Source: Atrichornis clamosus
Lineage: Eukaryota; Chordata; Aves; Passeriformes; Menuridae
Length of the DNA stretch: 64,000 bases
Assembly (NCBI GenBank): GCA_013400975.1
Contig: WBMZ01005374.1
Span: forward strand, 66,369 to 130,368
Direction: 5' to 3'
Below, piece after piece: positions 60,301-64,000 of this stretch (its first letter is position 1; each line of letters starts with the position of its first letter). Both the position numbers and the translations under genes were made by a program. Under the pieces are notes generated by a model. That model saw only the letters and a list, made by a program, of their open reading frames with translations. It searched no databases and had not been told where the DNA came from.

Positions 60301-63112
60301 CCCCCTGCCTTATTTGTAAACGCACATTTAGAAATTCAGGGCAATAACCTGATGCACTTTAGATGAGCAATATTACAGCCCACTGTAGACAGAATAAAAA
60401 GGAAACAAAGAGAATTTGTGTAACAAAGCAAAACACAGCAGGAGAAGAACATCTGCTACTTTTACCAGGAATACCATATGGCCAATATCTGAGGTAAGGA
60501 GAATGAGTTCATTCATATTTAAAAGCAAAAGTAATAGGTCATTCCTTCCAAGTTAAGACCAAAAATGCCTGTTTCCCTTTCCATGTTACAGCCACATCAT
60601 TTCCAGTCCAGATATGGCTTTCCAAGGAACTAGTACTGTCAGTATTCTGACCTGGATAGTCAAGCTCAGGGCACTTTTCATGTCAGGATGCCAGAAGGAG
60701 GAGGATCAGAGTGCTCATGTAGGAGTTTTGCTTAGTCCTAGCATGAGCCTGGCTTATCCACAGCCCAGTCAGAGCTGCAACACTGAAACACCACTTTTGT
60801 CACCAGCAGATTACAGTTACACTCTGGAGCTGTGAGGCATTTGTCAGGAATCAGCAGGGTTAGCACAGTACATCTCAACCACTACCGTGAACCAACCTTG
60901 AGTTCCTGAGAGAACTGCTCAGAATTGCAACCAGCACAGTCGGTTCCAATCAGAGCACCCAGAAACACATCTTTCTTCAATGAATGTGAGGGCAGGCACA
61001 TGGCAGCAATGTCTCCTAACATCTTTCAGAACACATGCACGCCAGCAGAGGAAGCTTCTACTTCTGCAGTGCTACAAATGGACCTGCCGTGCAGCAAAGT
61101 TACAAGGCAAGAGGGACAATCTTAATGCATCCTCATTTCCTCTTAAAAAAACCCAAACCAGATCAATAGGGTCTTTTTCTATTTGAACACCTGTTGGTGG
61201 GTACCATTTAGTTGTGAAAGCAGCTAAGACCCTTGATATTAGCAAAGGCCCTCAACAGCTGCCAAGAGATAGCACACAAGGTAATTCACCTCTGTAAGAG
61301 CCCCTCCTTCCCAACAAGGTCTTGCCCTATTTGCTGGTTCTTCATTCATCCCAAGCCTGAATCCACACTTGCTCTCTGGAATTCAAGTATTCACTCTGTC
61401 AATTGAGTTTTCGTTGCAAGAGACAGATAGCAAAAAGGATTAGAAGGATTTTGCAGTAGTGCTGAGCAGTCTAAGCCACAAAGAGAACGCAGTATAAAAG
61501 CCTATTCTGACAATCAAGTGCCAGGAGTAAATAAAATAGAAAATGACAGACCAGATTAACTAGTGCCAGCATTACTTCCCATATCCATTCAGGTCACAAC
61601 ACGTCCCAGCCTCCCCTCTCCACCTTTCTAAAACACTCCAGTCTGAGTCCAAGTATATTATTGCCCTGACCCATACATCTCACTTTCTATTTGCTCTTTG
61701 CCTATGGAAGGGAATTCAGGCAAGAAAGCCAGAGATGAACATTCCTACATGCAGAATAATCCGTAAATGTCTCCCACAGAGCCAAGCATTGCTTAGAGAA
61801 AGACAAAAAGGCAGTCTCCCAGGTACCTACTCTACTCTCATGTGGAGTTCAAGTTCACTTCTGAGAAAGCAAGGCTTCTCCAGCCTCCTCCCAAACAGTA
61901 GGTGGAAAAAGCAATGCAGCACAGAAGAGATGCAGACAGCAATGTCTGGCAAACAGCCCCACAGCCAGAAAGTGCCAGAGGCAAAAGGAGATGCAGTATC
62001 AGAATTTTAGCTATTGTCAGGCTAAGTATTTACCAAGAGAGGTGTCTAGAAGTCTCATCTTAGGACCAGGAGCTTCATCTTTTATGGTTATGAAAGCCAG
62101 CTTTTGATGATAAGTTTGTAGAACAAAGTGCAATTTTCTTACATGTTTTGCCTTCATCATTTACTGATGATTCTACTATAAAAGGATACATTTCATACCA
62201 AAGTGCAGCAGAAACAGTGCACTCGTGTGGTGTAGAAACCTATGGAAGCTGAAAGCTGCAGGCTTCTGATTCTAAAGCCTTCTGCAACTCAGGCTTCTGT
62301 ACACAGTTTACATTATTCTTATTTAAGATTTTCCATGTCACCAGCAATTACTCACAATCAATTTCTAGCAAGACCTATAGTCTCTATTTCTTCCATGTGA
62401 AAAGGAAAGACCTACTGCCTATAAAAGCATTGCAGAATTACATGCATTTTCAGACATGGGGCAATCAATAGTCTTGGAAATCAGAAAGGTTGTAGCACAG
62501 CTTTAAGCAAGCCAAAGGCCACAGGGAGGGATTAAATATGGACTTCCATAACAAATACCCTAGGATTTTTTTTTTTTGGTCTAGTATCATTAACTCTGCT
62601 TGTGGCTAGCAGCAGACAAGCTGTAGCAGCTTTGTTACAGTTTCCAGAAAAGGCAGATTTTGTGGAGACAAACAAAATCCATTGCTTTCCTGCATAAAAC
62701 TTGAGACAGTCCTACTATTTTAGGATCTCTTGAACCCAGAACTGGAGAGTAAAATGTGAAAGCCTAAGAAGAAAAAGTCAGAGCAGACCAGCAGTTGCGT
62801 GTGTCACCTCAACAGAAGCACACAGGACTGCAGAAAGCAGCAGTGGCTGAAATTACCCTGCACGTGGCCTCTGCCAAGCAAAAGGAGGCCAAGGGGCAAG
62901 GCCAGTATATCACAGGACAGACAAAAGTCTTTTACACTGTCTTTTCTCAAGTCTGTCCTCTGTTCCGTGGTTCCAACGTTAAACTTCTTGAGGAGAGCCA
63001 TGATTATTTCTACCTTACAGGCTGTTAAGCTTTGCCTCAAGCATCTCACTTTGATCCGCATATTTGCCATCTATCCAGTAATTAAAGGATTTTTTTTCTC
63101 TGTAAATTAAAA

Positions 63113-63620
63113 GAAGCTCCAGGTATTGAGGCCACACCTGGAATCCTGTGCTCAGTTTTGGGATCCTCACTATGAGAAAGGCATTGAGGTGCTGGAGCAT
63201 GTCCAGAGAAGGAGCTGCTGAAGGGTCTGGAGCACAAGTCCTGTGAGGAGCAGCTGAGGGAGAAGCAGTTAGTCTGGAGGAAAGGAGGCTCAGGGGAGAC
63301 CTTATCACTCTCTAAAACTACATGAAAGGAGGGTGTAACAAGGTAGGTGTCAGGCTCTTTTCCCAAGGAAAAAGTGGTAAGAATATGAAATGGCCTCAAG
63401 TTGCACCAAGGAAAGTTTAGACCTCCTCACTAAAGGGTTTGTCAAGCATTTTAACAGGCTGCCCAGGGAAGTGGTGGAGTCACCACCCCTAGAAGCATTC
63501 AAAAGACTTGTAGATGTGGCACTCAGGGACATGGTTTAGTGGTAGACTTAGCAGTGTTAGGTTAATGGTTGGACTTGATGATCTTAGATGTCTTTTCCAA
63601 CCAAGATGATTCTATGATTT
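63113..63620 (+). mobile_element. CR1 LINE 3' fragment
   Basis: About 500 bp of CR1 with the TGTGCTCAGTTTTGGGATCC box, GGCATTGAGGTGCTGGAGCA, AGGGAAGTGGTGGAGTCACC, GGTTGGACTTGATGATCTTA and a 3' end of TTCCAACC followed by GATGATTCTATGATTT. It is 5'-truncated and interrupted. The 3' half resembles the degraded copy at 5664-5866, so both may come from the same subfamily. Confidence 0.93.
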
Positions 63621-64000
63621 GGTATCTCAAGTCAAAAACACAGGACAAAGTATCTTGGGTTTTTGCTCAACAGAGAATCATACAAATCTTCCTCTGCAGT
63701 ATAGCTATCACTACATGTTTGCATTCTAGAGAAACTGTATGGTTTATTTAATGCCCACTACAGCAAAGTGTGTACTTCCACAGCCTGACCACCAGGAGCA
63801 TGACACTCCAGAGGCCACCACTAACTCAGTAACAGAGACCCTTCTGCTTTGCTCTACCTTCACATTTTTCATACTAAAACAGCATTTCCATATTAAGACT
63901 GTTTTTCTTTCCAGGTAGCAGCTGTGTATTCCTAAGTTTGGCTGAGAGTGAACAACCAAATGAATGAAGACTTCTGTGTCCAGCTACAGTAATGCCAATG

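Larger units (their letters stand above)
42739..64000 (-). other. SUSD6: SUSD6 intron upstream of the start-codon exon (partial)
   Basis: At least 21 kb of sequence upstream of exon 42551-42738, ending at the window edge. The acceptor AG is at 42740-42739. Mammalian SUSD6 has a noncoding first exon far upstream; no CpG island or promoter is visible here, so that exon probably lies beyond 64000. Contents seen: an A/C-rich tract (43551-43640), overlapping palindromes (44287-44314), a plus-strand open frame with exon-like borders (48104-48557), an (AC)11 tract (51283-51304) and one CR1 fragment (63113-63620). Confidence 0.75.

Noticed and set aside
1..64000. tRNA, rRNA, snRNA, CRISPR, viral or operon-type features
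   Set aside because: None seen on reading; the window behaves as intronic vertebrate DNA throughout.

Overview
The window is vertebrate nuclear DNA, almost certainly from a bird. It is CpG-poor, intron-rich and low in repeats. The only interspersed repeats I can name are five CR1-type LINE fragments of the sauropsid kind, about 2.3 kb in total. The one gene I can support is SUSD6 (sushi domain-containing 6, also called DRAGO or KIAA0247), on the minus strand, so its 5' side lies at high coordinates.

Layout on the minus strand: 64000-42739 is the intron upstream of the start-codon exon. Exon 42738-42551 carries a short 5'UTR, the ATG at 42671-42669 and the signal peptide. Next comes a 37.4-kb intron (42550-5122), then the sushi exon 5121-4924, intron 4923-1998, the transmembrane exon 1997-1859, intron 1858-654 (with an N-filled TA microsatellite), and the cytoplasmic-tail exon 653-232. 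The terminal exon, expected to encode about 7 residues, stop and 3'UTR, is not in the first 231 bases. The first noncoding exon and promoter are not visible either, so both gene ends lie outside the window. The four exons join in phase to 293 complete codons plus one base. Splice phases agree at all three internal junctions, and the order signal peptide, sushi, transmembrane, tail matches mammalian SUSD6 of about 303 residues.

SUSD6 is a single-pass type I membrane protein. In mammals it is reported as a p53-responsive gene and as part of a TMEM127/WWP2 complex that drives MHC class I to lysosomal degradation. The avian tail keeps an LPSY motif and an acidic dileucine motif (DIQSLL) that fit trafficking or ubiquitin-ligase roles.

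The remaining ~63 kb is intronic: CR1 fragments, microsatellites, low-complexity tracts and candidate regulatory segments. I see no other protein-coding gene, tRNA, rRNA, CRISPR array or intact mobile element. The most unusual non-coding signals are a 34-bp near-perfect palindrome centred on a kappaB-type site (26713-26746), an isolated CpG-dense spot with ATGs on both strands (about 30800-30880), a 50-bp tandem duplication near exon 2 (42098-42197), two CR1 copies lying tail to tail (20194-21290), and homopolymer-T acceptors on three SUSD6 exons. I did not find a convincing undescribed biological system; regulatory calls are hypotheses.
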